Positions 17,733-29,189 of a stretch of DNA of 64,000 nucleotides are shown here, piece by piece. A model generated the notes under the pieces. The model did not search any database. It was given only the letters and a program-made list of their open reading frames with translations, and was not told the DNA's origin. This DNA comes from Thermodesulfobacteriota bacterium (GTDB taxonomy: Bacteria > Desulfobacterota > Syntrophorhabdia > Syntrophorhabdales > JANXAF01): NCBI GenBank assembly GCA_025062045.1, contig JANXAF010000001.1:62001-126000 (forward strand). The letters are read 5' to 3'. The position numbers were made by a program, and so were the translations under genes. The first letter of the stretch is position 1. Each line of letters starts with the position of its first letter.

Positions 17733-18872
17733 ATGAAAGATTTACCGATCAAAGCATACATTGCGTTAGAAGATGGGACCGTCTTTCAAGGTAAAAGTCT
17801 ATACTTTCACGGAGAGAAAGATGGCGAAATAGTATTTAACACAAGCATGACCGGTTACCAGGAGATAATGACGGATCCTTCATATAAGGGCCAAATAGTG
17901 ACCATGACTTATCCTCACATTGGCAATTACGGGGTAAACGAATATGACGTTGAGTCCTCATCTCCAAAGATCGAAGGTTTCATAGTCAAAGAAGTAAGTA
18001 GACTCACAAGCAACCATAGGGCACAGGATGATCTGCTCAATTATTGCAAAAAGCACAACGTCTTTCTGATCGAGGATGTCGATACCCGAGCTCTTACAAA
18101 GCACATAAGGGTTAAGGGAGCCATGAAGGGTGTAATATCGACAATCGATTCGGACTTCGAGAGCTTAGTTAGAAAAGCTAAAAATGCGAAAGGGATCGTA
18201 GGTGTAGATTTAGTTAGAGAAGTAACTTGCCAGACCCCCTACCTTTGGGAGAACGGAAATCGCAAAGATTTAAAAGAGTTTAAAAGGGATTTAGCCAAGC
18301 CTTTGTGTGTGGTTTTCGATTTCGGAGTAAAACTCAACATCTTGAGACTGCTTGAGAGTGTCGGATGCCAAATACTAGTTGTGCCAGCCTTTACGTCTGC
18401 GGAAGAGATCATGGATTTTAAGCCGAATGGAGTTATGCTGTCCAATGGCCCTGGAGATCCAGAGGCAGTCCCTTACGCGATCTCTGAAATAAAAAAACTC
18501 ATTGGAAGGGTTCCAATCTTTGGAATATGCCTCGGTCAGCAGCTTATTGGTCTTGCCCTAGGAGGAAAAACATACAAGCTTAAGTTTGGCCACAGGGGGG
18601 CCAACCAGCCAATAAAAGAGCTGTCTTCCGGAAGGGTTTATATAGCTTCAGAAAATCATGGCTTTGCTGTGGATGTAGATTCTATTGCCGACAAAAGGTT
18701 GAAAGTAACACACATAAACCTAAATGATATGACGGTGGAGGGGCTGGAACATGAAGAATATCCTCTATTTTCAGTGCAGTTCCACCCTGAAGCTTCACCT
18801 GGTCCACATGATTCTTACGGTTTATTCGAAAAATTTAGAAAGTTGATGGATAACTATGCCAAAAAGGGATGA
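17733..18872 (+). CDS. carA: carbamoyl-phosphate synthase small (glutaminase) subunit
   Basis: CarA hydrolyses glutamine and passes ammonia to CarB for carbamoyl phosphate synthesis, the entry to pyrimidines and arginine. The 379-residue protein has the CarA N-terminal domain ([20 protein letters not shown]) and a class I amidotransferase domain with nucleophile Cys266 in FGICLGQQL and the His/Glu pair in [14 protein letters not shown] use the ATG at 17733 because a promoter predicts transcription starting after the alternative GTG at 17712; the leader is short and lacks an SD. It overlaps carB by 17 nt. Confidence 0.96.
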   Translation: MKDLPIKAYIALEDGTVFQGKSLYFHGEKDGEIVFNTSMTGYQEIMTDPSYKGQIVTMTYPHIGNYGVNEYDVESSSPKIEGFIVKEVSRLTSNHRAQDDLLNYCKKHNVFLIEDVDTRALTKHIRVKGAMKGVISTIDSDFESLVRKAKNAKGIVGVDLVREVTCQTPYLWENGNRKDLKEFKRDLAKPLCVVFDFGVKLNILRLLESVGCQILVVPAFTSAEEIMDFKPNGVMLSNGPGDPEAVPYAISEIKKLIGRVPIFGICLGQQLIGLALGGKTYKLKFGHRGANQPIKELSSGRVYIASENHGFAVDVDSIADKRLKVTHINLNDMTVEGLEHEEYPLFSVQFHPEASPGPHDSYGLFEKFRKLMDNYAKKG

Positions 18873-21800
18873 TTTAAGAAGCGTTCTAATCATAGGCTCT
18901 GGGCCTATAGTCATAGGACAGGCTTGCGAGTTTGACTATTCTGGAAGTCAAGCATGTAAAGCCTTAAAGGAGGAGGGCATAAAAGTTATTCTCGTAAATA
19001 GCAATCCAGCAACGATTATGACCGATCCTGACATGGCTGATCGAGTTTATATAGAGCCTCTCACCCCAGAAATACTCGAATCAATAATTGAGATAGAGAG
19101 ACCTTCAGCCCTTCTGCCGACACTAGGTGGACAGACAGGACTTAACCTTGCCACTATTCTCTACGAGAGGGGGGTTCTTGAGAAATACGGAGTGGAACTT
19201 ATAGGTGCAAACTACGAGGCCATAAAAAAGGCCGAAGACAGGCTTGAATTTAAAAAAGCCATGGAAAGGATAGGCCTTGATATTCCGAGAAGTGCTTTAG
19301 CTTACTCGGTTGAAGAAGCAAAAAGGGTTGTCAAGGAAATAGGCTTTCCTGTGATTATAAGGCCTAGTTACACTCTGGGCGGAACTGGCGCATCGTGTGC
19401 TTACAACATAGAGGAGTTTGAGATCCTTGCTCAGAGAGGGATAGAAAGCAGTCTTATCAATGAGATACTGATTGAGGAGTCGGTTCTTGGTTGGAAAGAG
19501 TTTGAGCTTGAAGTGATGAGGGACAAAAATGACAACGTTGTAATAATCTGCTCCATTGAAAATCTGGACCCTATGGGCATCCATACAGGCGATAGTATAA
19601 CCGTTGCGCCAGCCCAGACCCTGACGGATAAAGAGTATCAGAAGATGCGGGACTGGGCAATAATGGTTATAAGAGAGATAGGGGTCGAAACCGGCGGTTC
19701 CAACATCCAGTTTGCGGTAAATCCTGAAAACGGAAGAATGGTAGTAATCGAAATGAATCCCAGGGTTTCTAGGAGTTCGGCCCTCGCTTCAAAAGCTACG
19801 GGTTTCCCGATAGCCAAAATTGCGGCTAAGCTTGCCATAGGTTATACCCTCGACGAGATTAGAAACGACATTACGAAAAAGACCCCTGCATCGTTTGAGC
19901 CTACAATAGATTACTGTGTCGTGAAGATACCCAGATTCGCCTTCGAAAAATTCCCGGGTGCCGATGAGACTCTCACCGTTCAGATGAAGTCGGTCGGTGA
20001 AACTATGGCAATTGGGAGGACATTTAAGGAAGCACTCCAGAAAGGTTTCAGGTCTTTAGAGATAGGGGTCGACGGAGTGATAAACCACAAATTAAAGAAC
20101 GTTGACAAAGAGATCTTAAGGCAGAAGCTAATGGTGCCCACAAGGGAGCGGCTCTTTTACGTTGTTTACGCGCTAAAAGAAGGATACTCCATCGATGAAA
20201 TCTACTCTCTCACAAAAATCGACAGATGGTTCCTGAATCAAATAGCAGAAATAGTTGAATGTGAGAAAGAGATACTTGAAGAAGGGCCTGCACTTTCAAA
20301 AGACCTTTTAAGTAAAGCGAAAAAATATGGTTTTTCTGACAGATACTTGGGCCATTTACTGGGAACTGATGAGCTGGAAGTCCGTAAAAGGAGAAAGGAG
20401 TTGGGTATCGAAAGCGTATTTAAGCTCGTTGACACATGTGCTGCCGAATTTGAGGCAGAGACCCCTTATTACTACTCCACTTACGAGTGCGAAGACGAAT
20501 CTAGAGTTTCTGAGAGAAGAAAGATTATGATCATAGGTGGCGGGCCCAATAGAATAGGCCAAGGGATAGAGTTCGACTACTGCTGTGTCCATGGTGTCTT
20601 CGCTCTAAAGGAACTGGGATACGAAACTATAATGGTCAACAGTAACCCCGAAACGGTAAGTACGGACTATGACACTTCCGACAAACTCTATTTTGAGCCG
20701 TTAACCTTCGAAAATGTTATGGACATTATAGAAAAGGAAAAGCCGGAAGGAGTGATCGTCCAGTTTGGTGGGCAGACGCCTCTCAACCTTGCTCTTCCGC
20801 TATCTAGAGCGGGAGTAAAGATCCTCGGTACGCCTTCTTCAAGTATAGACATAGCAGAGGATAGGGAGAAGTTCAAAACTCTAATAGCTAAGCTAAACCT
20901 TAAGCAGCCAGAAAGTGATGTGGCTTTTTCTTTCGAAGAGGCGAAAAGAGCAGCAAAGAAAATTGGCTATCCAGTAATAGTAAGACCTTCCTACGTGCTT
21001 GGCGGAAGGGCTATGGAGATCGTTTACAACGATGATGACCTTTTGGACTTCATTGCCAAGGCTGTTGAGGCGTCACCAGATAAGCCTATTTTAATAGATA
21101 AATTTTTGGAGGATGCGATAGAGTTAGATGTGGATGCCGTATGCGACGGAGAGAAATGCGTTATAGCTGGTATTATGGAACATATCGAGGAGGCAGGGAT
21201 ACATTCCGGGGACAGTGCCTGTGTTTTACCGCCTTTTTCGCTTTCAGACGAGATATTATCCAAAATAAGGAAGTACACCGAAATTATCGCGCTCGAGCTT
21301 AAAGTTCAAGGACTAATAAACATTCAGTACGCTGTAAAGGATGACGAGGTGTACGTTCTGGAAGTGAATCCTAGAGCTAGTAGAACGGTCCCATTTGTCA
21401 GTAAAGCGACCGGTGTACAGTGGGCAAAAGTGGCAGCCAAAGTCATGACAGGTGTAAAACTTAAGGATCTTGGGATAGAAAAGGAGGTCGAACTCAAGCA
21501 TTTCGCCGTAAAGGAGGCGGTATTCCCTTTTAACAAGTTTTTTGGAGTAGATCCAATTTTGGGGCCTGAGATGAAATCTACGGGTGAAGTGATGGGTATA
21601 GATTACAGCTTTGGTGCAGCATTCCTTAAATCGCAACTTGCCGCAGGAATGCAGCTTCCTTCTGAGGGCAACGTTCTTGTGAGTGTAAAGAATAAAGATA
21701 AGAGACATATCGTCCTTATCGCGAAAAAATTGGAAGATTTGGGTTTTAAGATCTTCGCAACAAAAGGCACCGGCAGGGTCTTAGAAAACGGGGGAATTAA

Positions 21801-22059
21801 AGTTACGTACGTGAACAAGGTCTCAGAAGGTAGACCCCACATAGTCGACATGATAAAAAATAGGGAGCTCCACTTCATAATAAACACACCCAGTGGGAGA
21901 CATCCAAAATTAGACGAGGTCATGATCAGAACGAATGCTGTCCAGTACAAAATACCATATACCACGACACTGTCCGGTGCTCAGGCTGTCACGTATGCTA
22001 TTGAATATTTAAAAAGCGGAAAAATAAGTGTAAAGGCCTTACAAGACTACTTCGTCTAA
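18856..22059 (+). CDS. carB: carbamoyl-phosphate synthase large subunit
   Basis: CarB makes carbamoyl phosphate from bicarbonate, ammonia and two ATP. The 1067-residue protein has the full tandem architecture: two ATP-grasp halves, each opening with a glycine-rich [19 protein letters not shown] / [18 protein letters not shown] motif, the metal-binding EVNPRASR and EMNPRVSR segments, and a C-terminal MGS-like allosteric domain (about residues 930-1067). It is the usual length. carA overlaps it by 17 nt and mnmG follows after 1 nt, so the three genes form one transcript. Confidence 0.98.
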   Translation: MPKRDDLRSVLIIGSGPIVIGQACEFDYSGSQACKALKEEGIKVILVNSNPATIMTDPDMADRVYIEPLTPEILESIIEIERPSALLPTLGGQTGLNLATILYERGVLEKYGVELIGANYEAIKKAEDRLEFKKAMERIGLDIPRSALAYSVEEAKRVVKEIGFPVIIRPSYTLGGTGASCAYNIEEFEILAQRGIESSLINEILIEESVLGWKEFELEVMRDKNDNVVIICSIENLDPMGIHTGDSITVAPAQTLTDKEYQKMRDWAIMVIREIGVETGGSNIQFAVNPENGRMVVIEMNPRVSRSSALASKATGFPIAKIAAKLAIGYTLDEIRNDITKKTPASFEPTIDYCVVKIPRFAFEKFPGADETLTVQMKSVGETMAIGRTFKEALQKGFRSLEIGVDGVINHKLKNVDKEILRQKLMVPTRERLFYVVYALKEGYSIDEIYSLTKIDRWFLNQIAEIVECEKEILEEGPALSKDLLSKAKKYGFSDRYLGHLLGTDELEVRKRRKELGIESVFKLVDTCAAEFEAETPYYYSTYECEDESRVSERRKIMIIGGGPNRIGQGIEFDYCCVHGVFALKELGYETIMVNSNPETVSTDYDTSDKLYFEPLTFENVMDIIEKEKPEGVIVQFGGQTPLNLALPLSRAGVKILGTPSSSIDIAEDREKFKTLIAKLNLKQPESDVAFSFEEAKRAAKKIGYPVIVRPSYVLGGRAMEIVYNDDDLLDFIAKAVEASPDKPILIDKFLEDAIELDVDAVCDGEKCVIAGIMEHIEEAGIHSGDSACVLPPFSLSDEILSKIRKYTEIIALELKVQGLINIQYAVKDDEVYVLEVNPRASRTVPFVSKATGVQWAKVAAKVMTGVKLKDLGIEKEVELKHFAVKEAVFPFNKFFGVDPILGPEMKSTGEVMGIDYSFGAAFLKSQLAAGMQLPSEGNVLVSVKNKDKRHIVLIAKKLEDLGFKIFATKGTGRVLENGGIKVTYVNKVSEGRPHIVDMIKNRELHFIINTPSGRHPKLDEVMIRTNAVQYKIPYTTTLSGAQAVTYAIEYLKSGKISVKALQDYFV

Positions 22060-22060
22060 A

Positions 22061-23923
22061 ATGGAAATTTTCGACGTCATCGTTGTTGGTGCCGGCCATG
22101 CAGGATGCGAAGCTGCGCTAGCATCCGCAAGGATGGGCATGGCCACTCTTTTACTTACCGTAAACCTCGATCACATAGCTTATATGTCCTGTAATCCCGC
22201 TGTTGGGGGCTTAGGAAAGAGCCATCTTGTAAAAGAAATAGATGCCCTTGACGGGGAAATGGCATTAAATACCGACAGAGCCGGTATCCAGTTCAGGGTC
22301 CTTAATATGAGGAAGGGACCGGCTGTCCACTCAACAAGGGTGCAGGCGGATAAAGCAAAGTACTCTCTTTTTATGAAGAGAAGGCTCGAGAACCAGAAAA
22401 ATCTCTATCTCAGACAGGCAACAGTGGAAAGATTGCTTGTCCAAGACAGAGTTGTAAAGGGGGTCGAGACCACTTACGGGGAAAGATTCTTTGGCAAGGC
22501 TGTCATTCTTACAACGGGCACCTTTTTAGGAGGACTCATACACATAGGACTTATGAGTTTTGAGGGGGGGAGGTTAGGAGATCCTGCATCCTACGGACTC
22601 TCCCAAGATCTAAAAAAGCTCGGTTTTAAAATGGGGAGGTTAAAGACCGGAACATGTCCTAGACTTGATGGGAGAACGATAGACTTTTCGAAAATGGAGA
22701 TACAGCCAAGTGATTACCCTCCGAAGCCTTTCTCATACATGACTGAGAGGATAGAAAACCCTCTCGTACCTTGCTATCTTACGTACACGACGGAAAGTAC
22801 CCACGAAATAATAAGATCCGGCCTGGATAGATCCCCTCTCTATACTGGAAAGATAAAAGGCACAGGTGTTAGGTACTGTCCCTCCATTGAGGACAAGGTT
22901 GTGAGATTCGCAGATAAGGAAAGACACAGGGTTTTTATCGAACCTGAAGGTTTGGATACTCTGGAATACTACCCGAATGGGCTCTCCACAAGTCTTCCCT
23001 TGGACGTGCAGATAAAAATGCTAAGAACTATTCCAGGACTGGAAAATGTGAGAATCACAAGACCAGGCTATGCAATTGAGTACGATTTCGTCTTTCCAAC
23101 CCAACTTTATCCTACCCTTGAAACCAAGCTCATCTCTAATCTATTTTTTGCAGGCCAGATAAATGGTACAACTGGCTACGAGGAGGCTGCAGCTCAAGGG
23201 ATAATTGCAGGAATAAACGCTGCACTCAAAGTAAGGGGAGAGGAACCGTTTGTACTTTCAAGGGATGAAGCGTACATAGCGGTTATGATCGATGATCTCG
23301 TAACTAAAGGTACTGACGAGCCCTATAGGATGTTTACATCGAGAGCGGAATATAGACTCCTTTTAAGGGAAGACAACGCCGATTTGCGACTTACAGAGAA
23401 GGGTTTTAAAAGGGGGCTTGTTAGTGAGGAAAGGTATAAAAGGTACGAGAGAAAAAAAAGAGAGATAGAGGAAGTAAAAGAGATTCTAAGATCGGTTGTT
23501 ATAAGGCCACAAGGGACAGCGAGAGAAATTCTCGAAAAAAGTCTCATCCACCCACAAACTAAGCCAACAACTCTTGAGGAACTATTAAAGAAACCGGAAG
23601 TGAGTCTGGAATTACTTAAAGAACTGGAGCCACGCCTACGGGATTTCGAGGATGACGTTCTTACAAACGTTGAGCTCGACATAAAGTATGAAGGATACCT
23701 GAAGAGGCAAGCCGAGATGATGGAGAAGTTCAAAAAGTTGGAGGAGAGAAGGATTCCTGAAAATCTAGACTATTCTTCTGTTCCAGGACTTTCAAGGGAA
23801 GTTGTGGAAAAACTATCAAAAATTAGGCCTTTGACATTGGGACAGGCATCGCGGATTCCAGGAGTTACGCCTTCTGCCCTGAGTGCACTAATCATCCATT
23901 TCAAGAAGACAGGTATCCTATAG
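22061..23923 (+). CDS. mnmG: tRNA uridine-5-carboxymethylaminomethyl modification enzyme MnmG
   Basis: MnmG (GidA), with MnmE, installs the cmnm5 group on wobble U34 of several tRNAs using FAD. The 620-residue protein starts with the dinucleotide-binding [19 protein letters not shown], contains the MnmG signatures [13 protein letters not shown] and [16 protein letters not shown], and ends with the helical MnmE-interacting domain ([13 protein letters not shown]). It begins 1 nt after the carB stop. The pairing with carAB looks like transcriptional economy rather than shared function. Confidence 0.97.
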   Translation: MEIFDVIVVGAGHAGCEAALASARMGMATLLLTVNLDHIAYMSCNPAVGGLGKSHLVKEIDALDGEMALNTDRAGIQFRVLNMRKGPAVHSTRVQADKAKYSLFMKRRLENQKNLYLRQATVERLLVQDRVVKGVETTYGERFFGKAVILTTGTFLGGLIHIGLMSFEGGRLGDPASYGLSQDLKKLGFKMGRLKTGTCPRLDGRTIDFSKMEIQPSDYPPKPFSYMTERIENPLVPCYLTYTTESTHEIIRSGLDRSPLYTGKIKGTGVRYCPSIEDKVVRFADKERHRVFIEPEGLDTLEYYPNGLSTSLPLDVQIKMLRTIPGLENVRITRPGYAIEYDFVFPTQLYPTLETKLISNLFFAGQINGTTGYEEAAAQGIIAGINAALKVRGEEPFVLSRDEAYIAVMIDDLVTKGTDEPYRMFTSRAEYRLLLREDNADLRLTEKGFKRGLVSEERYKRYERKKREIEEVKEILRSVVIRPQGTAREILEKSLIHPQTKPTTLEELLKKPEVSLELLKELEPRLRDFEDDVLTNVELDIKYEGYLKRQAEMMEKFKKLEERRIPENLDYSSVPGLSREVVEKLSKIRPLTLGQASRIPGVTPSALSALIIHFKKTGIL

Positions 23924-23976
23924 CTTGAAAGAGATAAGAGAGCCAAATTCCGTTGGTGAGTGTCTCTGATTTATTT

Positions 23977-23999
23977 CACTTGTACAAAAGTGCTTTTTT
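23977..23999 (+). terminator. weak terminator after mnmG
   Basis: A short stem CACTT (23977-23981) / AAGTG (23988-23992) followed by C and six T. The stem is only 5 bp, so efficiency is doubtful. Confidence 0.35.
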
Positions 24000-24000
24000 G

Positions 24001-24029
24001 TTGACAGGAAAAAATAACCATACTATTTA
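24001..24029 (+). promoter_or_regulatory. promoter of the TAXI-TRAP operon
   Basis: TTGACA (24001-24006), 17-nt spacer, TATTTA (24024-24029). The predicted leader of about 25 nt carries a strong SD (GGAAAGGAGGAG). Confidence 0.6.
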
Positions 24030-24060
24030 TGTAAAAAATGGGGAAAGGAGGAGAAAAATC

Positions 24061-25044
24061 ATGAAACGTTTGACCTCGATTCTAATCCTTAAACTACTCT
24101 TGATTACCCTTGCCGTTGGAGCTCACGCTCAGGAAAGAAAAGGCTGGCCAACAAAAGGTGTGACGATCGGGGCAGCACCAGTTGGAGGAGTCTACTACAT
24201 ATGGGCAGGGGGACCCGCCAAAGTCCTGACTGAAAAGATGGGTATTCCCGCCTCCATCGAATCAACTGGCGGTCCTGTCCATAACACCCAGCTCGTCGAT
24301 AATAAAGAGCTAGACTTTGGAATGGTAACCAGTGCTCCCGTGTATGAGGGATGGACTGGAACTGGGTGGGCAAAAGGAAAAAAACACCAAAATGTGAGGG
24401 CCGTATTCCCAATGTACACGACCTATTTCCACATGTACGCCCTGAAAAAGAGTGGTATCAAAACTTTAAAGGATCTAGATGGAAAAATAGTAGGTACCGG
24501 ACCTGTCGGTGGAACACCTGCAACTTATTGGCCGCTTATATTCGAAGAGGCCGGAGTTAAACCAAAAAGGATCGTCAATGCTTCATCTTCGGATCTCGAC
24601 AATCAGCTAAAAGACGGGTTAATCCACGCTAACGCACAGGCACTCGGCTTGCCGTGGGGTCTGATACTATCTGCAGAAACGACGCATGAGATAGTTGTTT
24701 TGGGAGTTGAAGACGATGTGGCAACTAGATTTATGAGAAAGCATCCGTATTTCTCCAAAGGTGTCATTCCCAAGGGGACCTACAAGAGTGCTCCATACGA
24801 TATTCCAACACTCACACTTTGGAACTTCATGATAACTCATAAAGATATGCCTGCCGACTTTATCTATGAATTTACAAAACAGATATTTAGGAATAAGGAC
24901 ATCCTTGTAAGTGTACATAAGTCCGCAGTTGAGGTTGAACCGAAAAATATACTTTACTCTCCTATTCCTCTCCATCCTGGCGCAATCAAGTATTACGAAG
25001 AGATAGGGATAAGGATCCCGAAGGAGTTGAGGCCCGAAAGTTAG
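24061..25044 (+). CDS. TAXI-family TRAP transporter substrate-binding protein
   Basis: A 327-residue periplasmic solute receptor of the TAXI type. Residues 1-23 are a Sec signal peptide ending AHA before QER. The mature part shows the TAXI family pattern: TIGAAPVGGVYYIWAG near the N-terminus, the ...STGGPVHNTQLVDNKELDFGM segment, and GVIPKGTYKSAPYDIPTL toward the C-terminus. The frame is open to 23953, but the ATG at 24061 has the SD and begins the signal peptide. The fused permease follows 22 nt downstream. Such receptors bind carboxylates or amino acids such as glutamate; the ligand here is unknown. Confidence 0.93.
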   Translation: MKRLTSILILKLLLITLAVGAHAQERKGWPTKGVTIGAAPVGGVYYIWAGGPAKVLTEKMGIPASIESTGGPVHNTQLVDNKELDFGMVTSAPVYEGWTGTGWAKGKKHQNVRAVFPMYTTYFHMYALKKSGIKTLKDLDGKIVGTGPVGGTPATYWPLIFEEAGVKPKRIVNASSSDLDNQLKDGLIHANAQALGLPWGLILSAETTHEIVVLGVEDDVATRFMRKHPYFSKGVIPKGTYKSAPYDIPTLTLWNFMITHKDMPADFIYEFTKQIFRNKDILVSVHKSAVEVEPKNILYSPIPLHPGAIKYYEEIGIRIPKELRPES

Positions 25045-25066
25045 TTTAAAAAAAGAGGAGGGATGA

Positions 25067-26974
25067 GTGGCAGACAGGGCCGTAGATTTGTCTAAAATAA
25101 GGGATGCGGAGCTTTTAAGGACAAGGGAATTCGGAAAGTTCGGTTCTGCTGTAGTGTATGTGGTCGGAGCAGCTTGTTCCCTCCTCCATTTATACTTTCT
25201 CCTTATAAGTCCCATAGACCCCTGGTTTTTCAGAGGGATGCACATCGTTTTTTTGTCTTTTTTGTGCTTCTTACTCTTTCCAGGCTGGGAAAAGGCAAGA
25301 CATAAGGTCCACCCTTTGGACTATGTCTTTATGGCTATGACGATAATTCCTTATATCTATGTTATCGTGAATTTTGACCAATGGATCTACAGAGTAGGAG
25401 TGGCGCCCACAAAGTGGGATACAATAGTATCGCTTATGTTTGTTCTAGCCATACTCGAGATGACCCGAAGAACAACCGGTCTTGCCTTATCTATAATAGC
25501 AGGGCTTTTCATACTTTACGGTTACTTCGGAAAGTATTTACCTGGTCTCCTATACCATAAAGGCTATAGCTGGCCAAGAATACTTACTTATCTATTTAGC
25601 CTCGATGGCATCTTGGGTCTCCCCATATTCGTATCCGCAACTTACGTTTATATTTTCGTAATATTCGGTTCCTTCCTTAAAAGCTCGGGTGTCGGCGACT
25701 ATTTTATAAAATTTGCAAATGCTTTGGTGGGATGGGCAAGGGGCGGTCCTGCCAAAGTTGCGGTTATATCCAGTTCTCTTTTTGGAACTGTATCCGGGAG
25801 TTCGGCCGCGAACGTCGTTGGCACAGGAAGCTTCACAATTCCCATGATGAAAAACATGGGATATAAACCCCATTTTGCGGCGGCTGTGGAAGCCGTGGCT
25901 TCAACGGGCGGACAAATTATGCCTCCAGTCATGGGAGCTGGGGCTTTTCTTATGGCTGAGATCTTAGGTATCCCCTACGTAAAAGTTCTTGTTGCCGCAA
26001 TTCTTCCTGCTGTGCTCTATTACATTGCGGTCTATTTTATGGTCGACTTCGAAGCTGCCAAAACGGGATTGAAAGGGTTACCAAAGGAGAAGCTTCCAAG
26101 CAAAAGGGAGACCCTTAAGGAACTATACATGTTTACCCCCCTTGCTGTCCTCATTTACTTTTTGGCCATTCAGCTTGCTTCAATAATTAAGGCCGGAACG
26201 ATGGCTTTGGCCTCATGCGTTGTAATAAGCTGGGTGAACAAAGAAAGGAGGATGGGGATAAAAAAGATCATAGATTCGCTTGCTGGAGGGGCCAGAGGAG
26301 CAATAGAGATAGCGGGAACATGCGCAGCCGCGGGGATAGTGATTGGGGTCATTTCGCAGACAGGCGTTGGACTCAAATTCGCAACAATCCTTCTTAGCCT
26401 TTCGGAAAATTCTTTGGCTTTAGCTTTGGTTCTTTCAATGGTTGTAGCAATAATACTCGGTATGGGTATGCCTACGACAGCAGCATATGCAATCTGCGCG
26501 GCAGTTATAACAACGGGGCTTATGAAACTAGGGGCGATTCCTATTGCAGCTCATCTTTTCGTCTTTTACTTCGCCTGCATATCGGCGATTACGCCCCCTG
26601 TCGCACTTGCGGCTTATGCGGGAGCAGCAATAGCGAAAGCTCATCCAAACCAGGTCGGCTTTACTGCCATGAAGCTTGGTTCAGCTGCATTTATTGTACC
26701 TTTCATGTTCGTGTACAATCCGGCATTACTCTTTCAAGGTCAAGTCGCTGAAATAGTGCTTGCTTCCCTTACGGCAATCATAGGTGCTTTCTCTTTAGCC
26801 TGTGGTATGCAGGGCTACTTTTGGGGAAAGGTTGTACCTTTCTATTTGAGGATCCCTCTTCTCGCATCAGCAGTACTTCTTATTAAACCCGGGTTGTACA
26901 CTGATTTTATGGGTCTTGCGCTTTTGGGACTCGTAGCAATCTTTTCCAGATTCAAGGGTACAAAAATCGAATAA
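25067..26974 (+). CDS. TRAP transporter permease, fused small and large subunits
   Basis: A 635-residue membrane protein in which the 4-helix DctQ-like domain is fused to the 12-helix DctM-like domain, the usual arrangement for TAXI-type TRAP systems. The DctM half contains SGSSAANVVGTGSFTIPMMK and GQIMPPVMGAGAFLMAE in the first half, mirrored by GMGMPTTAAYAICAAVI and ITPPVALAAYAGAAIA, the pseudo-symmetric substrate and sodium-binding hairpins. The start is GTG 25067 right after SD GAGGAGGG; the nearby ATG at 25063 is out of frame. Together with the upstream receptor it makes a complete secondary importer driven by an ion gradient. Confidence 0.94.
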   Translation: MADRAVDLSKIRDAELLRTREFGKFGSAVVYVVGAACSLLHLYFLLISPIDPWFFRGMHIVFLSFLCFLLFPGWEKARHKVHPLDYVFMAMTIIPYIYVIVNFDQWIYRVGVAPTKWDTIVSLMFVLAILEMTRRTTGLALSIIAGLFILYGYFGKYLPGLLYHKGYSWPRILTYLFSLDGILGLPIFVSATYVYIFVIFGSFLKSSGVGDYFIKFANALVGWARGGPAKVAVISSSLFGTVSGSSAANVVGTGSFTIPMMKNMGYKPHFAAAVEAVASTGGQIMPPVMGAGAFLMAEILGIPYVKVLVAAILPAVLYYIAVYFMVDFEAAKTGLKGLPKEKLPSKRETLKELYMFTPLAVLIYFLAIQLASIIKAGTMALASCVVISWVNKERRMGIKKIIDSLAGGARGAIEIAGTCAAAGIVIGVISQTGVGLKFATILLSLSENSLALALVLSMVVAIILGMGMPTTAAYAICAAVITTGLMKLGAIPIAAHLFVFYFACISAITPPVALAAYAGAAIAKAHPNQVGFTAMKLGSAAFIVPFMFVYNPALLFQGQVAEIVLASLTAIIGAFSLACGMQGYFWGKVVPFYLRIPLLASAVLLIKPGLYTDFMGLALLGLVAIFSRFKGTKIE

Positions 26975-27008
26975 TCATCTACCCCAAAATAAGATTCGCT
27001 CAAATTTG

Positions 27009-27017
27009 TGTTAAAAT
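27009..27017 (+). promoter_or_regulatory. extended -10 promoter of recD2-rlmN
   Basis: TG-T-TAAAAT (27009-27017) without an obvious -35 box. The predicted start near 27024 leaves a leader of about 9 nt without SD before the ATG at 27033. Confidence 0.4.
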
Positions 27018-27032
27018 GATTCCGAAGATCCC

Positions 27033-29189
27033 ATGGTAGTGATCGAAGGACAGGTGGAAAGAATAACATACAGAAACGAATCAGACGGTTACACGGTTGC
27101 CAAAATCAAAATAAAAGGTGAAAATTCGCTAGTAACAATTGTGGGTTACATCTCAAGCCTCGCCTGTGGTGAAATCCTAAGAGTAAAAGGCTACTGGGAA
27201 AACAACAAAAGGTTCGGGACTCAGTTCCACGTCGTCTCCTACGAGTCTATTCCTCCAGGAACGGTTCAGGCGATTGAGAAGTATCTTGGCTCAGGAATGA
27301 TAAAGGGAATAGGCCCGGAGCTAGCAAAGAGAATCGTCTCTACCTTTGGAAAGGACACCTTAAAGATCATATCTTCCGATGTAGAAAGATTAAGGGAAGT
27401 ACCGAGTATAAAGGAGAAGAGAATTCAAATGATAAAAGAGGGCTGGCAGAAAACAAGCGAATTTGTCGATGTAATCATCTCCCTTCAGTCTTTGGGGATT
27501 ACTCAGAGTATGGCACTAAAGATTTTCAAACATTACGGCCGCGATGCAGTAAAGATAGTAAAAACAAATCCATATAGGCTTGCCCAAGACATATATGGAA
27601 TCGGCTTTCTAACTGCGGACAGAATTGCAAAGACGTTGAACATTGAGAAAGATTCAAATTTGAGAATAGAATCGGCTATAGAGTACGTTTTAAAAAAAGC
27701 CGAAGAGGAAGGACACGTTTACTATCCGTTGGAGAAACTAGTCAATGACTGTTCGGCACTACTTGAAATTGACGAATCAAAAGTGAGGGATGTCCTTCCC
27801 AAAGTCCTCGATTCAGGAAAAATTGTCATTGAAGAGTCATATCCGGAGAGGCCAGTTTATCTCAAAGGCCTCTACATTGCGGAAGTTGTGACATCTGAAA
27901 GACTAAAAAAAATAGCTTCTGGCGCAAAAAGGCTAGGACTCGGATATCCTGAAGGAGCTATTGAAAAAGTTGAGAAAAAACTCTCCCTAAACTTGACGGA
28001 AGCTCAAAGACTCGCAATAAGGACGTCATTGGAAAATAAGATCACTATCATAACCGGGGGTCCTGGAACGGGCAAGACAACCGTTGTAAAGGGAATATTG
28101 GAAGCTTACAAAGAGCTAGGGGCAAAGGTTTTTCTCTGCGCACCTACTGGAAGAGCAGCAAAAAAGATGGAAGAGGCAACAGGGTACGAGGCTCAAACTA
28201 TTCATCGGCTTCTTGAATATAATCCCAACACAAAGGCTTTCAGAAGGAACGAAAAATATCCTCTCGACTGTGATCTCATAGTGGTAGATGAATCCTCTAT
28301 GGTTGACATCGTTCTCATGCACCATCTAATAAAGGCTTTACCGCTTCACGCATCGATCGTTTTTGTAGGAGATGTGGACCAGCTTCCATCTGTAGGTCCA
28401 GGTACTGTATTTAAAGACATGATCGAATCCCAATTTGCGAAAACAGTAAGACTAAAAGAAGTGTTTAGGCAGTCAAAAGAAAGCCTTATTGTTACGAATG
28501 CCCATAGAATAAACAGAGGGATAATGCCAATCCTCGATGGAAAAAAGGATTTTTTATTCTACCACAGGGACGAACCTGAATCTGTAATAAAGACGATAAT
28601 CGATCTTGTCTTTTCGCATATTCCTTCAAAATACGGAATACCTAAAGAGGAGATCCAGGTCCTTACCCCGATGTACAAAGGGGAGATTGGAGTTTCGAAT
28701 TTGAATTCCGTACTTAAAGATGTGATAAACCCTGCTGGTGAAGAATTACAAAGAGGGGGAAAGAGTTTTAGAGTGGGCGACAAGGTCATTCAGATGAGGA
28801 ACAATTATGAAAAGGACGTCTATAACGGCGATATAGGGAAAATAACAGCAATCGACAAAGATAACGGGGAAATAAGGGTGCTTTACGACCTAAAAGAAGT
28901 GAGTTACGATCTCTCAGAGCTAGATGAGATAATGCCTGCATATGCCATATCAATTCATAAATCCCAAGGAAGCGAGTACGAGGCAGTAATAGTTCCTGTT
29001 ATGACTCATCATTACGTCCTTTTACAGAGAAACCTTATCTACACTGCCCTTACAAGAGCAAAGAAATTGGCGGTATTTATAGGCACAAAAAAAGCCCTTG
29101 CTATTGCCATAAAAAACAATAAACCCACACTTCGTTACAGTCTCCTAAAAGAGAGGCTCAAACTGAATACAGATGGAATCCTTTTTTGA
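27033..29189 (+). CDS. recD2: RecD2-type ATP-dependent DNA helicase
   Basis: A superfamily 1B 5'-3' helicase of 718 residues, acting without RecBC. The order is an OB-fold-like N-terminus (IEGQVERITYRNESDGYTVAK), a helix-hairpin-helix region (GIGPELAKRI and GIGFLTADRIAKTL), then the ATPase with Walker A GGPGTGKTT near residue 342, Walker B VVDESSMVD, and motifs VGDVDQLPSVGPG and SIHKSQGSEYEAV (motif V/VI region). The long N-terminal extension separates RecD2 from RecBCD-type RecD. rlmN starts 17 nt before its stop. Confidence 0.94.
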   Translation: MVVIEGQVERITYRNESDGYTVAKIKIKGENSLVTIVGYISSLACGEILRVKGYWENNKRFGTQFHVVSYESIPPGTVQAIEKYLGSGMIKGIGPELAKRIVSTFGKDTLKIISSDVERLREVPSIKEKRIQMIKEGWQKTSEFVDVIISLQSLGITQSMALKIFKHYGRDAVKIVKTNPYRLAQDIYGIGFLTADRIAKTLNIEKDSNLRIESAIEYVLKKAEEEGHVYYPLEKLVNDCSALLEIDESKVRDVLPKVLDSGKIVIEESYPERPVYLKGLYIAEVVTSERLKKIASGAKRLGLGYPEGAIEKVEKKLSLNLTEAQRLAIRTSLENKITIITGGPGTGKTTVVKGILEAYKELGAKVFLCAPTGRAAKKMEEATGYEAQTIHRLLEYNPNTKAFRRNEKYPLDCDLIVVDESSMVDIVLMHHLIKALPLHASIVFVGDVDQLPSVGPGTVFKDMIESQFAKTVRLKEVFRQSKESLIVTNAHRINRGIMPILDGKKDFLFYHRDEPESVIKTIIDLVFSHIPSKYGIPKEEIQVLTPMYKGEIGVSNLNSVLKDVINPAGEELQRGGKSFRVGDKVIQMRNNYEKDVYNGDIGKITAIDKDNGEIRVLYDLKEVSYDLSELDEIMPAYAISIHKSQGSEYEAVIVPVMTHHYVLLQRNLIYTALTRAKKLAVFIGTKKALAIAIKNNKPTLRYSLLKERLKLNTDGILF